Shown: positions 1-9,239, numbered from the stretch's first letter. The stretch is 64,000 nt of DNA from Ottowia thiooxydans DSM 14619 (GCF_000422885.1 NZ_KE383943.1:248001-312000), one strand, 5' to 3'. Translations and numbers: made by a program. Notes: generated from the sequence alone by a model not told the origin.

Positions 1-340
1 AGCCAGCGCGACGCAGGCGTACGACCGTTTCACTGTCAAAATCGAGCCGGTGATCCGCAAACAAGCGGCTGCCGTGTGCGAGCGGCATACCTTTTACGGG
101 GGCATGCAGATCCTTGATGAAATAAGGCACACCTCCCAGCGGCCCTGTCGCAGGCGCCTTGCGCGCGTCTGCCACGGCTGCTTCATCCAGGTAGGTCACC
201 GCGTTGATACGGGGATTGACCGTATGCAGCCGCTCAAGTGCAGCCTCAAGAACTTCGTTCTGGTGTAGCTCGCCGCTGCGGATGGCCTCGGCCAAGCCCA
301 AGGCATCGAAGGCTCGGTATTCATCGAAACTCAAACTCAT
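1..340 (-). CDS. Amidase, N-terminal part (cut by window edge)
   Basis: Reads leftward from an ATG at 338-340 and runs off the window. The visible 113 or so residues start MSLSFDEYRAFDALGLAEAI and contain GVPYFIKDLHAPVKG, the amidase-signature segment carrying the first catalytic Lys, followed by a GSRLFADH segment typical of the family. Such enzymes hydrolyse carboxamides with a Ser-cisSer-Lys triad; the two serines lie outside the window. Its ATG overlaps the stop of the upstream RidA-like gene by 4 nt (ATGA), so the two are probably translated in tandem. The substrate is unknown. Confidence 0.85.
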   Translation of the reverse strand, partial: MSLSFDEYRAFDALGLAEAIRSGELHQNEVLEAALERLHTVNPRINAVTYLDEAAVADARKAPATGPLGGVPYFIKDLHAPVKGMPLAHGSRLFADHRLDFDSETVVRLRRAG

Positions 341-777
341 GAGCGATCTCCTGCAACTGCCATGACTTCAATTTCCAGGCGGCCGCCCAAGGCCAAGCCG
401 TTGGCACCGAATGCGCTGCGGGCTGGGTAAGGCGGCGAGAAGAACTGGGTGTAGATCGCGTTGAAGGCTGGCCAGTCGGCCATGTCGGCGAGCATGACTG
501 TGCACTTCACCACGTGTTGCATGGAAAAGCCATGATGCTCCAGTGCTTGCTGCACGTTGCGCAGCGCCTGCTCGGATTCTGCTTCGATGCCTCCGGGCGC
601 CAGGTTCAAGCCACCCGGCAAGGTACCCATTTGGCCCGAAAGATACAGAGTGTCATCTACACGGACGATTTCAGAAAACGGCAGCCCCAGTTGGTTGAAT
701 GCAGGGGAGTTGAGGTGCTGAATACGCGGCATGTTGTCCCATTTCGCTATTTCGAGCTTTAACTCTACGCTGCTCAT
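337..777 (-). CDS. RidA/YjgF/YER057c/UK114 family protein
   Basis: A 146-residue protein if started at 777, or 131 residues from the internal ATG at 732. The shorter form fits the usual family size of about 130 and has a GGGA-like ribosome site. RidA proteins deaminate reactive enamine/imine intermediates. The body shows DDTLYLSGQMGTLPGG near the N-terminus and PARSAFGANGLALGGRLEIE near the C-terminus, matching the two family signature areas including the conserved Arg. A longer open frame to 999 overlaps the divergent LysR gene and is not credible. The gene is coupled to the downstream amidase, suggesting it removes a reactive product or acts in the same nitrogen-compound pathway (inference). 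Confidence 0.85.
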   Translation of the reverse strand: MSSVELKLEIAKWDNMPRIQHLNSPAFNQLGLPFSEIVRVDDTLYLSGQMGTLPGGLNLAPGGIEAESEQALRNVQQALEHHGFSMQHVVKCTVMLADMADWPAFNAIYTQFFSPPYPARSAFGANGLALGGRLEIEVMAVAGDRS

Positions 778-825
778 AGTGTTTGAACAAATATCATTTT
801 TTGAATCTAGCCATACAATTAAGTG

Positions 826-1731
826 ATGGATATGGATAGCCGTCGTTTGCACTATTTCGTTCGGATTGCGGATGCAGGAAGCCTGGGTCGGGCGACGCAG
901 AGCTTGCATGTGGCGCAGCCCGCCTTGTCTCGCCAAATGCAATTGCTGGAAGATGAGATTGGGGCGGCGCTTTTCGAGCGCACCGCGCGTGGCATGCAAC
1001 TGACGGCGGCGGGGCGCAGTCTTTATACGGATGCCAAACGGCTGCTAGCCGACGGCCAACAAGCACTGCGGCGTGCCCGTTTGGCGGCCAGTGGCCGCCT
1101 GGGGCACCTCAAAGTGGGGTTTTCTGAAATTTACTTGTGGCATCCGCAGGCCTTGTCGGCTTTGCGCCAATGCCGAGCGCAGCATGAAGGGGTGACCTAC
1201 ACCTTGGAGACCAAGCTTTCAGGTGCCATCACAGAACGCTTGCGCTCTGGCCATATTGATTTGGCACTGGCTTACAGCGGTCAGATAGATGAGGGATCAG
1301 AGCTGCGCCATGTGCCATGGTTCACGGATGAATATCGCTTGGCGGTGCCCGCGGATTCCCGGTTTTGCACTAACCCGCCTTCGCGGCTGGCCGAATTGGA
1401 TGGGGAAGACTTTATCCTGTTTGGCCGGGAGCAATCCCCCCGTATGCACGACATGATCATGGCCCATTTCCACGACCGAGGATTTACCCCTCGTATCGTG
1501 CAGGTGGGCACGTCCCACTACACCGTCATGGCGCTGGTGGCCGCCGGTCTGGGGTGCAGCGTGATGCCGCTTAGCGCTGCTTCGCGCGTGCCCAGAGGGG
1601 TGCGCCTTGTTGCTGTCCCAGACATGGCGCTGTACACCCCCATCCATGCCATCTGGCGGGTAGATTCAGAGACGCCTTTGCTGAAACGCTTCGTTGATTT
1701 ACTCACTTCAGAGCCCGTGCCGGAGCATTAA
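826..1731 (+). CDS. LysR family transcriptional regulator
   Basis: About 301 residues, the usual LysR size. The N-terminal winged helix-turn-helix is visible (FVRIADAGSLGRATQSLHVA, then QPALSRQMQLLEDEIGAALF), followed by a type-2 periplasmic-binding-fold effector domain. Starts at GTG 823, ATG 826 or ATG 832 are all in frame; the last gives MDSRRLHYFV, the most typical LysR beginning. It is divergent from the RidA-amidase pair with fewer than 100 bp between them, so control of that pair is the natural guess. The effector is unknown. Confidence 0.9.
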   Translation: MDMDSRRLHYFVRIADAGSLGRATQSLHVAQPALSRQMQLLEDEIGAALFERTARGMQLTAAGRSLYTDAKRLLADGQQALRRARLAASGRLGHLKVGFSEIYLWHPQALSALRQCRAQHEGVTYTLETKLSGAITERLRSGHIDLALAYSGQIDEGSELRHVPWFTDEYRLAVPADSRFCTNPPSRLAELDGEDFILFGREQSPRMHDMIMAHFHDRGFTPRIVQVGTSHYTVMALVAAGLGCSVMPLSAASRVPRGVRLVAVPDMALYTPIHAIWRVDSETPLLKRFVDLLTSEPVPEH

Positions 1732-1786
1732 ACCTTCGGTTGAGTGCCCGGCGCGAGGAGGCGTTGGACTGGATCCCCCTGAATGG

Positions 1787-2524
1787 TCAGAATGCGTGTG
1801 CCGAACGCAGCGATTTCAGTACCTGCACGCGCAGTTCTGCCAGTGCAATGTCCGTTCTATCCCTCGGCCGAGCCAGATCGATATCCAGAATTTCATGGAT
1901 CCTTCCAGGCCCGGCCCCCATGATCAAGGTCTGGTCAGCCAGAAACAAGGCTTCATCGATATCGTGCGTGACCACCATGACTGCGATGCGATGCTGCTGG
2001 GTTAAGGTGAGTGCCAGTTCTTGCAACGCAATGCGGGTGAATGCATCTACTGCACTGAACGGCTCATCCATCAGCAAAATTCGAGGTTTCGAATAGAGAC
2101 CGCGTGCGATAGCGACCCGTTGTGCCATGCCACCCGACAACTGCTTCGGCAAGGCATGCCCCCAATCTTTCAAGCCCACCTCTTCCAGCAACTGGCCTAT
2201 CAAGGCTTGGTCTGCATTGGCGCCATCGCGAAATCCCACATTCTGGGCCACCGTGAGCCACGGCATCAGGCGTGGCTCCTGAAAGACGATAGCGATGTCT
2301 TCTCGCGTTAGCGCATGTGACTCCGGATACTGGACGGTACCTTGAAAGTCCTTGTCCAACCCCGCAGCGATGCGAAGCAAAGTGCTTTTTCCGCAGCCAC
2401 TTGGGCCAAGCAAAGTTACCACCTGGTTTTCGTGCAACGCCACATCGACCGAGTCTAGGATGACGTGGGCACCGAACGCCTTGCGCTGAACATGGATGTG
2501 CATTAGAGGATCTGTCATGTACAT
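1787..2524 (-). CDS. ABC transporter ATP-binding protein (SsuB/TauB/NrtD type)
   Basis: 245 residues with every motif of an importer ATPase: Walker A GPSGCGKST at about 40-48, Q-loop Gln at about 82, signature LSGGMAQR near 129-136, Walker B ILLMDEP near 149-155, and the switch His in VVTHD near 187. It powers uptake by the permease and binding protein encoded upstream. The three genes are packed with 2- and 6-nt gaps, a single operon. By family resemblance the cargo is an alkanesulfonate, taurine or similar small organic compound; this is not proven by sequence. Confidence 0.93.
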   Translation of the reverse strand: MYMTDPLMHIHVQRKAFGAHVILDSVDVALHENQVVTLLGPSGCGKSTLLRIAAGLDKDFQGTVQYPESHALTREDIAIVFQEPRLMPWLTVAQNVGFRDGANADQALIGQLLEEVGLKDWGHALPKQLSGGMAQRVAIARGLYSKPRILLMDEPFSAVDAFTRIALQELALTLTQQHRIAVMVVTHDIDEALFLADQTLIMGAGPGRIHEILDIDLARPRDRTDIALAELRVQVLKSLRSAHAF

Positions 2525-2530
2525 ACCTCT

Positions 2531-3373
2531 TCAAGCGTTGTCGCCAGCGAAAGCATCACGCCAATGCAAAGTACGTTGCTCCACGTACTTGAGCGCCGTG
2601 TCACTGACCTTGCCCATCACCGCAAGCGTAATGATGGCGACCAGCACCAGATCCGGACGCGACACCTCCCGACCATCAGTCAGCAGGTAGCCGATGCCCT
2701 GGGTGGCCGCAAGCAACTCCGCGGCTACAACGCACAGCCAGGACATCGACAGTCCATTGCGAAGCCCTGTAAACAAGTGCGGTTGCGCCGCCGGCAAGAA
2801 GATCCTTCGAGCTCGCTCCAAGCTCGGTAAGTTGTACATCTCTCCCACTTCGACCAGCTTTCGATCCACGTTGCGGATGCCCGCTACAAGGCTCATGTAA
2901 ACCGGGAAAAACGCTCCTATAGCGATGAGCACCACCTTGGATGTCTCGTCAATTCCCAGCCACATCAGCAACAGTGGCACCCAGGCAAGACTGGGAATAG
3001 CCCGCAATGCCTGAAAAGTGGGCTCCAGGTAGTCTTCTGCACGCTTGTTGAGGCCAACCAATGCACCCACAAGCAGTGCCGCAGTGGCTCCTATACCGAA
3101 GCCCAGCAACACCCTCGTGGAGCTGGCCAACACGTGCTTCCACAATGCGCCTTGCGCCAGATGCTCAAACGTTGCCAGCAATTCGCTGGGTGCTGGCATG
3201 AGGTGAGAGGCAATCAAGCCGGTTCGCACCACGATCTCGAGGATGGCGATGATCATCAGTGGTACCACCAGCCCGCGCAAACGTGCGCCGCGCCGCTTGG
3301 TGACGGAAGTGTCGGCCGGCTCCGCTTGGTCAGGTGAATCGGCCGCGACCAGACCCTTCACGGTGGATGCCAC
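2531..3373 (-). CDS. ABC transporter permease (SsuC/TauC type)
   Basis: 280 residues of a BPD-type inner-membrane permease. A basic N-terminal stretch precedes about six hydrophobic segments. A cytoplasmic EAA-like loop (EVGEMYNLPSLERARRIFLPA region) contacts the ATPase. The start lies 2 nt after the stop of the binding-protein gene and the stop lies 6 nt before the ATPase start. The family imports sulfonates, taurine, nitrate or pyrimidine precursors; the adjacent amidase at 4609 hints at an amide-containing substrate, which is only an inference. Confidence 0.92.
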   Translation of the reverse strand: MASTVKGLVAADSPDQAEPADTSVTKRRGARLRGLVVPLMIIAILEIVVRTGLIASHLMPAPSELLATFEHLAQGALWKHVLASSTRVLLGFGIGATAALLVGALVGLNKRAEDYLEPTFQALRAIPSLAWVPLLLMWLGIDETSKVVLIAIGAFFPVYMSLVAGIRNVDRKLVEVGEMYNLPSLERARRIFLPAAQPHLFTGLRNGLSMSWLCVVAAELLAATQGIGYLLTDGREVSRPDLVLVAIITLAVMGKVSDTALKYVEQRTLHWRDAFAGDNA

Positions 3374-3375
3374 GG

Positions 3376-4365
3376 CTATCGCTTTGCCGTGACTTCGAGG
3401 GCCAGCGCGGGTTCAATCAAGCTGCCAAGAGCCTTCTGCGCATCTGCGCCAGGCTTCAGAATTCCCTCTTGCAAAAGCAACGGAATGATGGAGCCCACGG
3501 CATCGCGGTGCGCAGCGCCGGGCACCGGGTCCGTGAAGTCATAGCGCCCCAGTTGGAGACTGACGACGTCCACAGGCAGTTTGGTTTCAGCGGCCAGAAT
3601 CGCAGCGGCTTCTTTCGGATTTGCGAGTATCCACACACGTGCACGTTCATAGGTTTTCAACACATCGCGTACAGCATCAGGATGCTCTTTCAAAAAGCGC
3701 TCTGTGGTGTTGAGAAAGTTGGCATCCCTGAATGCCTTATTGCGGTAGACAAAACGTGCACCGGCTGCCTCTGCGGCCGCGAGGTGAGGATCCAAACCGG
3801 CCCACACATCTACACGCCCCTGCTCCAGCGCGGTACGACCGTCAGGATGCTGCAAGTGGACAATTTCGATATCCGAAACTTTCAACTGATTGGCATCGAG
3901 CGAGCGCAGCAGGAAGAAGTAGGGGTTCGTTCCTTTTGTTGCCGCGACCTTCTTGCCCTTGATGTCCGCCGGGGTTTTGATGTTGGAGTCTTTGGATACG
4001 ACCAGCGCACTGGTCTCGGACCAGAGGTAGTTGTAGATGGCCTTGATGGGTTGGCCGTTTGCGCGACTGACCAGCGCCGAGATGGCCGCACTCACCGCGA
4101 ACTGGGTCGCACCGCTGTTGATGAATTCCAGAGAGTTGTTGCTGCCGCGTGAGAACACCCACTTGATGGTGGTGCCCTGAGGCTTGAAGGTTTCTTCCAA
4201 CCACCCCTTATTCTTGATGATCACACTTTCGGGCGCCCAATACGCATAGTCGAGCCCGATCTCCTTTGGTGCCTGAGCGTGCGCTGCTGAAGAAAACGTC
4301 AGGGTAGCGGCAAGCCCCGCGACAACGTAGATGGACTTCAGCAAGTTAGGCAGCGGTAATTTCAT
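3376..4365 (-). CDS. ABC transporter substrate-binding protein (SsuA/TauA-like)
   Basis: 329 residues with a clear signal peptide (MKLPLPNLLK, then a hydrophobic run ending AHA-QA near residue 30). The mature part has the NMT1/SsuA-type layout, with WVFSRGSNNSLEFINSGATQ near the front and GRVDVWAGLDPH in the middle. It captures the solute in the periplasm for the permease encoded 2 nt downstream. It is the first gene of the operon, and its promoter must lie in the 243-bp interval shared with the divergent amidase (4366-4608). Confidence 0.92.
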   Translation of the reverse strand: MKLPLPNLLKSIYVVAGLAATLTFSSAAHAQAPKEIGLDYAYWAPESVIIKNKGWLEETFKPQGTTIKWVFSRGSNNSLEFINSGATQFAVSAAISALVSRANGQPIKAIYNYLWSETSALVVSKDSNIKTPADIKGKKVAATKGTNPYFFLLRSLDANQLKVSDIEIVHLQHPDGRTALEQGRVDVWAGLDPHLAAAEAAGARFVYRNKAFRDANFLNTTERFLKEHPDAVRDVLKTYERARVWILANPKEAAAILAAETKLPVDVVSLQLGRYDFTDPVPGAAHRDAVGSIIPLLLQEGILKPGADAQKALGSLIEPALALEVTAKR

Positions 4366-4608
4366 GGTTCAGAGCCCGTTCGAGGGCTGTTCATTAGAGG
4401 GGGTGAGCTTGGTACGAGGCGCCTCGTATCCCAAGGTGCCAGCGTCAGAGGATTCAGATGCAGATGCGAAATTCGCTTGCATCAATCCTTCAGGAAAGAT
4501 GAGTTTTAAGTTTAGGTGGCACCTGCGCGATCCTTCGGAACCGTTTCGAATATGCAAGCGCGTTTTTCGGTTTTCAGTTGTGCAGCGCGGCGTATCGTCG
4601 CCAATACA

Positions 4609-5808
4609 ATGAACTTCATGTTGTTGGCTCAAGATCATGCGCATGCCTTCATGCCCTATCCGGCGGTGCCACTCACACACCAGGACCACGGCACCATGGC
4701 AGGCTTTACCTTCGCTGTGAAAGATCTGTTCGATGTGGGCGGCTATCCCACTAGTGCTGGGAGCCCATTGATGCTTGCCGCTTCTGGCATCAAGAGTCGC
4801 ACTGCGCTGCCTGTGCTGCAGTTGCTGCAGGCTGGGGCCAGGTTCGTCGGCAAGACCATCACGGATGAACTCGCTTATTCTCTGAATGGGCGCAACATTC
4901 ACTTCGGCACGCCGCGCAATGGCGCGGCGCCCGACCGCATTCCTGGTGGCTCATCGTCCGGTTCTGCATCGGCCGTGTCGCATGGACTTTGCGACATTGC
5001 GCTGGGCACCGACACAGGCGGCTCAGTCCGAGCCCCCGCGAGCCACTGCGGTCTTTTCGGTTTGCGGCCCACCCACGGTCGGATATCGCTTTCGGATTGC
5101 GTGGCATTGGCGCCAAGCCTCGACACCGGCGGCGTCTTTGCGCGTGATGCCACGCACCTTCGCATCGCTTCCAAAGTGCTGTTGGGATCGGATCCGAAAC
5201 CCCTCAAGGGCGTACGGCTGCTGCGTGCAGTAGACACGTTCGCCTTGCTCTCGCCCAGTGCCGAGCAAGCCTTGCTACCGAGTGTGGTGAGATTGCAGGC
5301 CACCCATGGCCCCATACAGGATGTTTTTCTGGGCGAGCCATCGCTGGATGCATTGCACTGGGCGTTTCGGCGCATACAGGCCGATGAGGCTTGGCAAACA
5401 CACCGTGATTTTTTGTCACGCCACCGCCCTCCCATCGAATCAGGCGCTGCGGAACGCTTCGCATGGGGAGCGACTTTGGATGCCGAGCAACTCTCTGCGG
5501 ATCGCCGCCTTCGCCAGAGGTTCCGTGCCCAACTGGGCGATCTCCTGGGCGACGACGGCGTGATCATTCTTCCGACGATGCCGGATGTAGCTCCATTGCT
5601 TTCGGCCGACGGGCCCGAACTGGAGTCTTATCGCTATCGCGCTGTGCAACTGCTCTGCATTGCGGGGCTCGCAGGCTTTCCGCAGGTGACCTTACCCGCG
5701 GGACGTGTGAACGGCGCTCCACTTGGTTTGTCGCTCATGGGACCTGCGGGGTCTGACCTGGGCTTGGTGGAATTGGTCGAGGATGAGGGCTTGATCAATC
5801 TCCTGTGA
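4609..5808 (+). CDS. Amidase signature family protein
   Basis: 399 residues when started at ATG 4609 (MNFMLLAQDH); frames beginning further upstream at 4516 lack support. The triad is visible: Lys in TFAVKDLFDV (about 38), the glycine-serine segment GGSSSGSA (about 113-120) with the cis-Ser, and the nucleophile Ser in GTDTGGSVRAPAS (about 139). It hydrolyses an unidentified amide in the cytoplasm. It is divergent from the SsuABC-like importer and probably processes what that importer brings in. No clear Shine-Dalgarno precedes the ATG, so the start is less certain than the identity. Confidence 0.88.
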   Translation: MNFMLLAQDHAHAFMPYPAVPLTHQDHGTMAGFTFAVKDLFDVGGYPTSAGSPLMLAASGIKSRTALPVLQLLQAGARFVGKTITDELAYSLNGRNIHFGTPRNGAAPDRIPGGSSSGSASAVSHGLCDIALGTDTGGSVRAPASHCGLFGLRPTHGRISLSDCVALAPSLDTGGVFARDATHLRIASKVLLGSDPKPLKGVRLLRAVDTFALLSPSAEQALLPSVVRLQATHGPIQDVFLGEPSLDALHWAFRRIQADEAWQTHRDFLSRHRPPIESGAAERFAWGATLDAEQLSADRRLRQRFRAQLGDLLGDDGVIILPTMPDVAPLLSADGPELESYRYRAVQLLCIAGLAGFPQVTLPAGRVNGAPLGLSLMGPAGSDLGLVELVEDEGLINLL

Positions 5809-5969
5809 GGCCGGATGGCTTTCGGTAATCGATACCGAGGGCTAGACCTAGACGTGGCGGGCTGAACATCGTGGCGGGCGTGACTTTCTGTACGTATGCT
5901 TGTTCCTTGGAGCCGGTTCAGTGATCTATTCGTGGTCACTCCTTGTGCGCAAGCCATAATGTTTGGATC

Positions 5970-6728
5970 GTGAAATCCAATCAATCAGCGGCCTCCAGTG
6001 AGGTCAATCTCTCCGAGTGCGATGGCATTCGGTATCTGCACTTGGGCACCGAGTGGATCCAGGGGTCTATGCGCATCGCAGCCCCCTACGACCTCGATCT
6101 TGAGTATGTACAGCGCATGATGGCCTGGCTGCTATTTATGCCCCCAGAATCTGTTAAAGGGCGTCACGCCATGCAACTGGGCTTGGGGGCTGGCGCTATT
6201 TCCAAGTTTTGCTACAAGAAATTGAGCATGACTTGTACGGCGATTGAAATCAATGGACGCGTCGCGGATGTCTGTCGTGCGTGGTTGCGTTTGCCACCAG
6301 AAAGTGAACGATTTCGTGTGGTCATTGCGGATGCCGGGCACGAAATCCAGAGTGATGAGTGGCAGGGCACTGTGGATGCGCTGGCGGTTGACTTATACGA
6401 CGAAGACGCTGCAGCGCCTATGCTCGATAGTGCGGACTTCTACGCTGACTGCCGCCGCTTGCTCACGGAAGACGGCAGCATGACGGTGAATTTGTTCGGC
6501 CGCTCTGCCAGCTTCGAGCGCAGCCTGGCACGCATCTCCGAGGCTTTCGGCGCAGATGCCGTGTGGGCGTTCAAACCTACGCGGGAAGGTAATACCGTGG
6601 TGCTTGCTCAACGCACGCCTATGCGGCCCAAGCGGGATGTGCTTACCCTGCGCGCGGAAGCGATCGAGGCACGGTGGCAATTGCCGGCACGCAAGTGGTT
6701 GAAGGTTTTCAAGGCTCTGGAAAAATGA
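5970..6728 (+). CDS. Spermidine synthase-like methyltransferase-fold protein
   Basis: About 252 residues from a GTG start at 5970; an upstream TTG at 5943 is possible. The fold is that of SpeE: QLGLGAGAISKFCYK (SAM/dcSAM-binding loop, GLGAG replacing the usual GGGDG), then AIEINGRV with the acidic ribose-binding residue, then a DLYDEDAAAP stretch where SpeE has its catalytic acid. The SpeE N-terminal beta-domain looks short. Whether it makes polyamine is uncertain; many bacterial SpeE-like proteins of this size have no assigned reaction. It is followed 39 nt later by the GspE-like ATPase in the same direction. Confidence 0.75.
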   Translation: MKSNQSAASSEVNLSECDGIRYLHLGTEWIQGSMRIAAPYDLDLEYVQRMMAWLLFMPPESVKGRHAMQLGLGAGAISKFCYKKLSMTCTAIEINGRVADVCRAWLRLPPESERFRVVIADAGHEIQSDEWQGTVDALAVDLYDEDAAAPMLDSADFYADCRRLLTEDGSMTVNLFGRSASFERSLARISEAFGADAVWAFKPTREGNTVVLAQRTPMRPKRDVLTLRAEAIEARWQLPARKWLKVFKALEK

Positions 6729-6767
6729 TCTCTCCCTTGTGCTTGCTTGTTTTCTCCGGAGGGTTCT

Positions 6768-8534
6768 ATGGCTGAACAGCGCTATCGTGGTTTTGTGCAG
6801 TGGCGTCATCTGGTGGAGTGGATGCAGGAAGATGGGGTGATCACTGCAGCCGTGGCGGAGCAGACCATCGCGCGGTGTTCCCAGGCAGAGAGCGCGCAGC
6901 CCGCCTTAGTGCGGCTTGCGGCAGTGGGGATAGAGTCCGCTGCAGACGGCAGGCCGCTGGAGGTGGAGCAGCTCACGCAATACCTGGCGCGCAGAGCCGG
7001 CCTTGAGTATTTGCGTATCGATCCGCTGAAGGTGGATGCTGGCAAGGTGGCTGATGCCATGAGTGCGGTCTACGCGGAGCGCCACAAGATCTTGCCGGTG
7101 CAATTGTCGCCAGGAGAAGTGGTGGTGGCCACCAGCGAGCCATTCATTGATGACTGGGTTGCGGAGGTGGAGCGTCAGGCTAAGCGCCCCGTGCGCCGTG
7201 TGGTGGCCAATCCGGCTGAGATCAAACGCTACACGGCGGAGTTTTTCGCGCTCGCAAAGTCGGTACGAGCAGCGCAAAAAAATGGTGGATCCGCGGTCAC
7301 TGCCAGCTTTGAACAGTTGGTGGAGTTGGGGAAAACTGGCCGGCAACTGGATGCGAACGATCAAGGCGTGATCCAGGTGGTGGATTGGCTCTGGCAGTAC
7401 GCGTTCGATCAGCGGGCCAGCGATATCCACCTGGAGCCGCGGCGCGAGCAAGGTGTGATTCGTTTTCGCATCGATGGTGTGCTGCACCCGGTTTATCAGG
7501 TGCCACCCGGGGTGATGAACGCCATCACTGCACGCATCAAACTGCTGGGGCGCATGGACGTCGTCGAAAAGCGCCGTCCACAGGATGGCCGCATCAAGAC
7601 GCGCAACCCGCGTGGAGATGAGATCGAGATGCGCCTATCGACCCTGCCCACCGCTTTTGGGGAAAAGCTGGTGATGCGTATCTTCGATCCCGACACCGCA
7701 GTCAAAGACTTGTCAGCGCTTGGCTTCACTGAGCACGATGCAGTGCGTTGGCAAGCGTTGGTGGAGCGTCCCTACGGAATCATCTTGGTGACGGGGCCTA
7801 CGGGGTCAGGAAAAACCACAACCTTGTATTCCACGCTGCGACGTGTGGCCACAGAGGAAGTGAACGTCAGCACCATCGAAGACCCGATCGAAAACATCGA
7901 CTCGCGCCTGAATCAGACCCAGGTGCAACCACAGCTGAATTTTGGATTTGCTGAAGGGGTGCGTGCCTTGATGCGGCAAGATCCGGACATCATCATGATC
8001 GGTGAAATTCGCGATCTGGAAACCGCTGAGATGGCTGTGCAAGCCGCTCTTACAGGGCACCTTGTGTTCACCACTCTGCATACGAACGACGCGCCTTCCG
8101 CGCTCACGCGATTGATGGAGTTGGGTGTTCCGTCCTACCTGCTGAGCGCCACAGTGCTGGGCGTGCTGGCGCAACGCCTGGTGCGCGTGCTCTGCAAGGA
8201 GTGTCGTGCAGCAGATGAGAACGCTTCAGCGGACATCCTGTCGGAAGCCATCAAGCCCTGGAAGCCCAATCAAGGCAGCTACAAACCCTTTAAGCCCGTG
8301 GGCTGCGTGGAGTGCCGCATGACGGGCTTCAGAGGGCGAATGGGCATCTATGAGTTGCTCACGGTGAGTGAAGCTTTCAAGTCGCAACTGCAGGAATCAG
8401 TGAGCCTTTCGCAGTTGCGCAAGCAAGCGATCGCTGATGGCATGCGCCCTCTGCGACTGGCCGGCGCTCGCCGCGCTGCCGAAGGGTTCACCACGCTGGA
8501 AGAAGTCATCTCGGCGACACCGCCTTTGGTGTGA
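6768..8534 (+). CDS. GspE/PulE/PilB family type II secretion / type IV pilus assembly ATPase
   Basis: 588 residues from ATG 6768, preceded by a GGAGGG ribosome site; a TTG 21 nt upstream is not needed. The N-terminal GspE/MshEN-type domain is followed by the ATPase core: Walker A GPTGSGKTT, Asp box IEDPIEN, Walker B DPDIIMIGEIRD and His box GHLVFTTLHTND. A C-terminal four-Cys zinc site is present (CKEC and CVEC, about 45 residues apart). It drives pseudopilus or pilus assembly from the cytoplasmic face. No other gsp or pil genes are adjacent, so it is an orphan here. Confidence 0.93.
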   Translation: MAEQRYRGFVQWRHLVEWMQEDGVITAAVAEQTIARCSQAESAQPALVRLAAVGIESAADGRPLEVEQLTQYLARRAGLEYLRIDPLKVDAGKVADAMSAVYAERHKILPVQLSPGEVVVATSEPFIDDWVAEVERQAKRPVRRVVANPAEIKRYTAEFFALAKSVRAAQKNGGSAVTASFEQLVELGKTGRQLDANDQGVIQVVDWLWQYAFDQRASDIHLEPRREQGVIRFRIDGVLHPVYQVPPGVMNAITARIKLLGRMDVVEKRRPQDGRIKTRNPRGDEIEMRLSTLPTAFGEKLVMRIFDPDTAVKDLSALGFTEHDAVRWQALVERPYGIILVTGPTGSGKTTTLYSTLRRVATEEVNVSTIEDPIENIDSRLNQTQVQPQLNFGFAEGVRALMRQDPDIIMIGEIRDLETAEMAVQAALTGHLVFTTLHTNDAPSALTRLMELGVPSYLLSATVLGVLAQRLVRVLCKECRAADENASADILSEAIKPWKPNQGSYKPFKPVGCVECRMTGFRGRMGIYELLTVSEAFKSQLQESVSLSQLRKQAIADGMRPLRLAGARRAAEGFTTLEEVISATPPLV

Positions 8535-8667
8535 TTTTTTCTGCCCGCTGCAACGCTTGCCAAGCTTCGCGTCGCCCGTGCGGGAGCTCAATGTCTCTCT
8601 GTTTCCTGTCCCATAGTTGTTACTGGCGCAGCGTCAATCACATCGACCCCTAGGGAAACCCCGGGGG

Positions 8668-8690
8668 CCATGTAGGTGAAACCCACATGG
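8668..8690. promoter_or_regulatory. Inverted repeat in tctB leader
   Basis: CCATGT-a-GGT, then gaa, then ACC-c-ACATGG: arms of ten bases with one internal mismatch and a 3-base loop. It follows another short G/C palindromic stretch (CCCC...GGGG, 8647-8666). The centre is about 70 bp before the tctB GTG. It could be an operator or a leader hairpin; there is no U-tract, so it is not a classical terminator. The rest of the 216-bp gap after the ATPase gene shows nothing else recognisable. Confidence 0.4.
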
Positions 8691-8750
8691 TTACGGGCGT
8701 TTCGAGTCGTCACAATGCGGCTTCGTGCAACCTAATAGGGGAGACGACTC

Positions 8751-9239
8751 GTGAGCATTAAGAGTCAGAAAGATTTTTTCTCAGGGCTTCTGTACATGGT
8801 GATTGGCATAGCCTTCGCCTGGGGAGCTACCAACTACACCATCGGTGACGGTGCCCGCATGGGCCCAGGTTACTTTCCACTTCTTCTTGGTTGTGTGCTG
8901 ACCGTCATTGGCGCCGCCGTAGCCTTCAAGGCTCTGGTGGTGGAAACGGCGGACGGCGAACGCATCGGGAAGTTTGCCTGGAAGCCATTGTTTTTCATCA
9001 TCGGGGCCAACTTGTTGTTCGGCATCTTGCTGGGCGGCATGCCAAGTCTGGGTATCCCGGCCATGGGCATGATTGCAGCCATCTACGTGCTCACGATCGT
9101 GGCTGCCATGGCGAGCAAGGAGTTCAAGTGGGTTGAGGTCTTGATCCTCGGCACAGTTTTGGCGATCGGTAGCTGGTTCGCATTCGTATGGGGCCTGAAG
9201 CTTCAGTTCCAGGTTTGGCCGAGCTTCATCGGCGGTTGA
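8751..9239 (+). CDS. tctB: Tripartite tricarboxylate transporter, small membrane subunit TctB
   Basis: 162 residues with four hydrophobic segments (about 10-28, 40-58, 78-112 and 128-150), the TctB layout. GTG start at 8751 with a GGGGAG ribosome site 8 nt upstream. Together with TctA (13 nt downstream) it forms the membrane part of a secondary, cation-driven importer for carboxylates, which needs a periplasmic TctC/Bug receptor. No receptor gene is next to it; the five Bug genes elsewhere in the window lie in other operons. Confidence 0.9.
   Translation: MSIKSQKDFFSGLLYMVIGIAFAWGATNYTIGDGARMGPGYFPLLLGCVLTVIGAAVAFKALVVETADGERIGKFAWKPLFFIIGANLLFGILLGGMPSLGIPAMGMIAAIYVLTIVAAMASKEFKWVEVLILGTVLAIGSWFAFVWGLKLQFQVWPSFIGG

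Noticed and set aside
337-999. 220-residue form of the RidA-like protein
   Set aside because: The added N-terminus runs opposite the LysR gene and is not part of the RidA fold; the family is about 130 residues.
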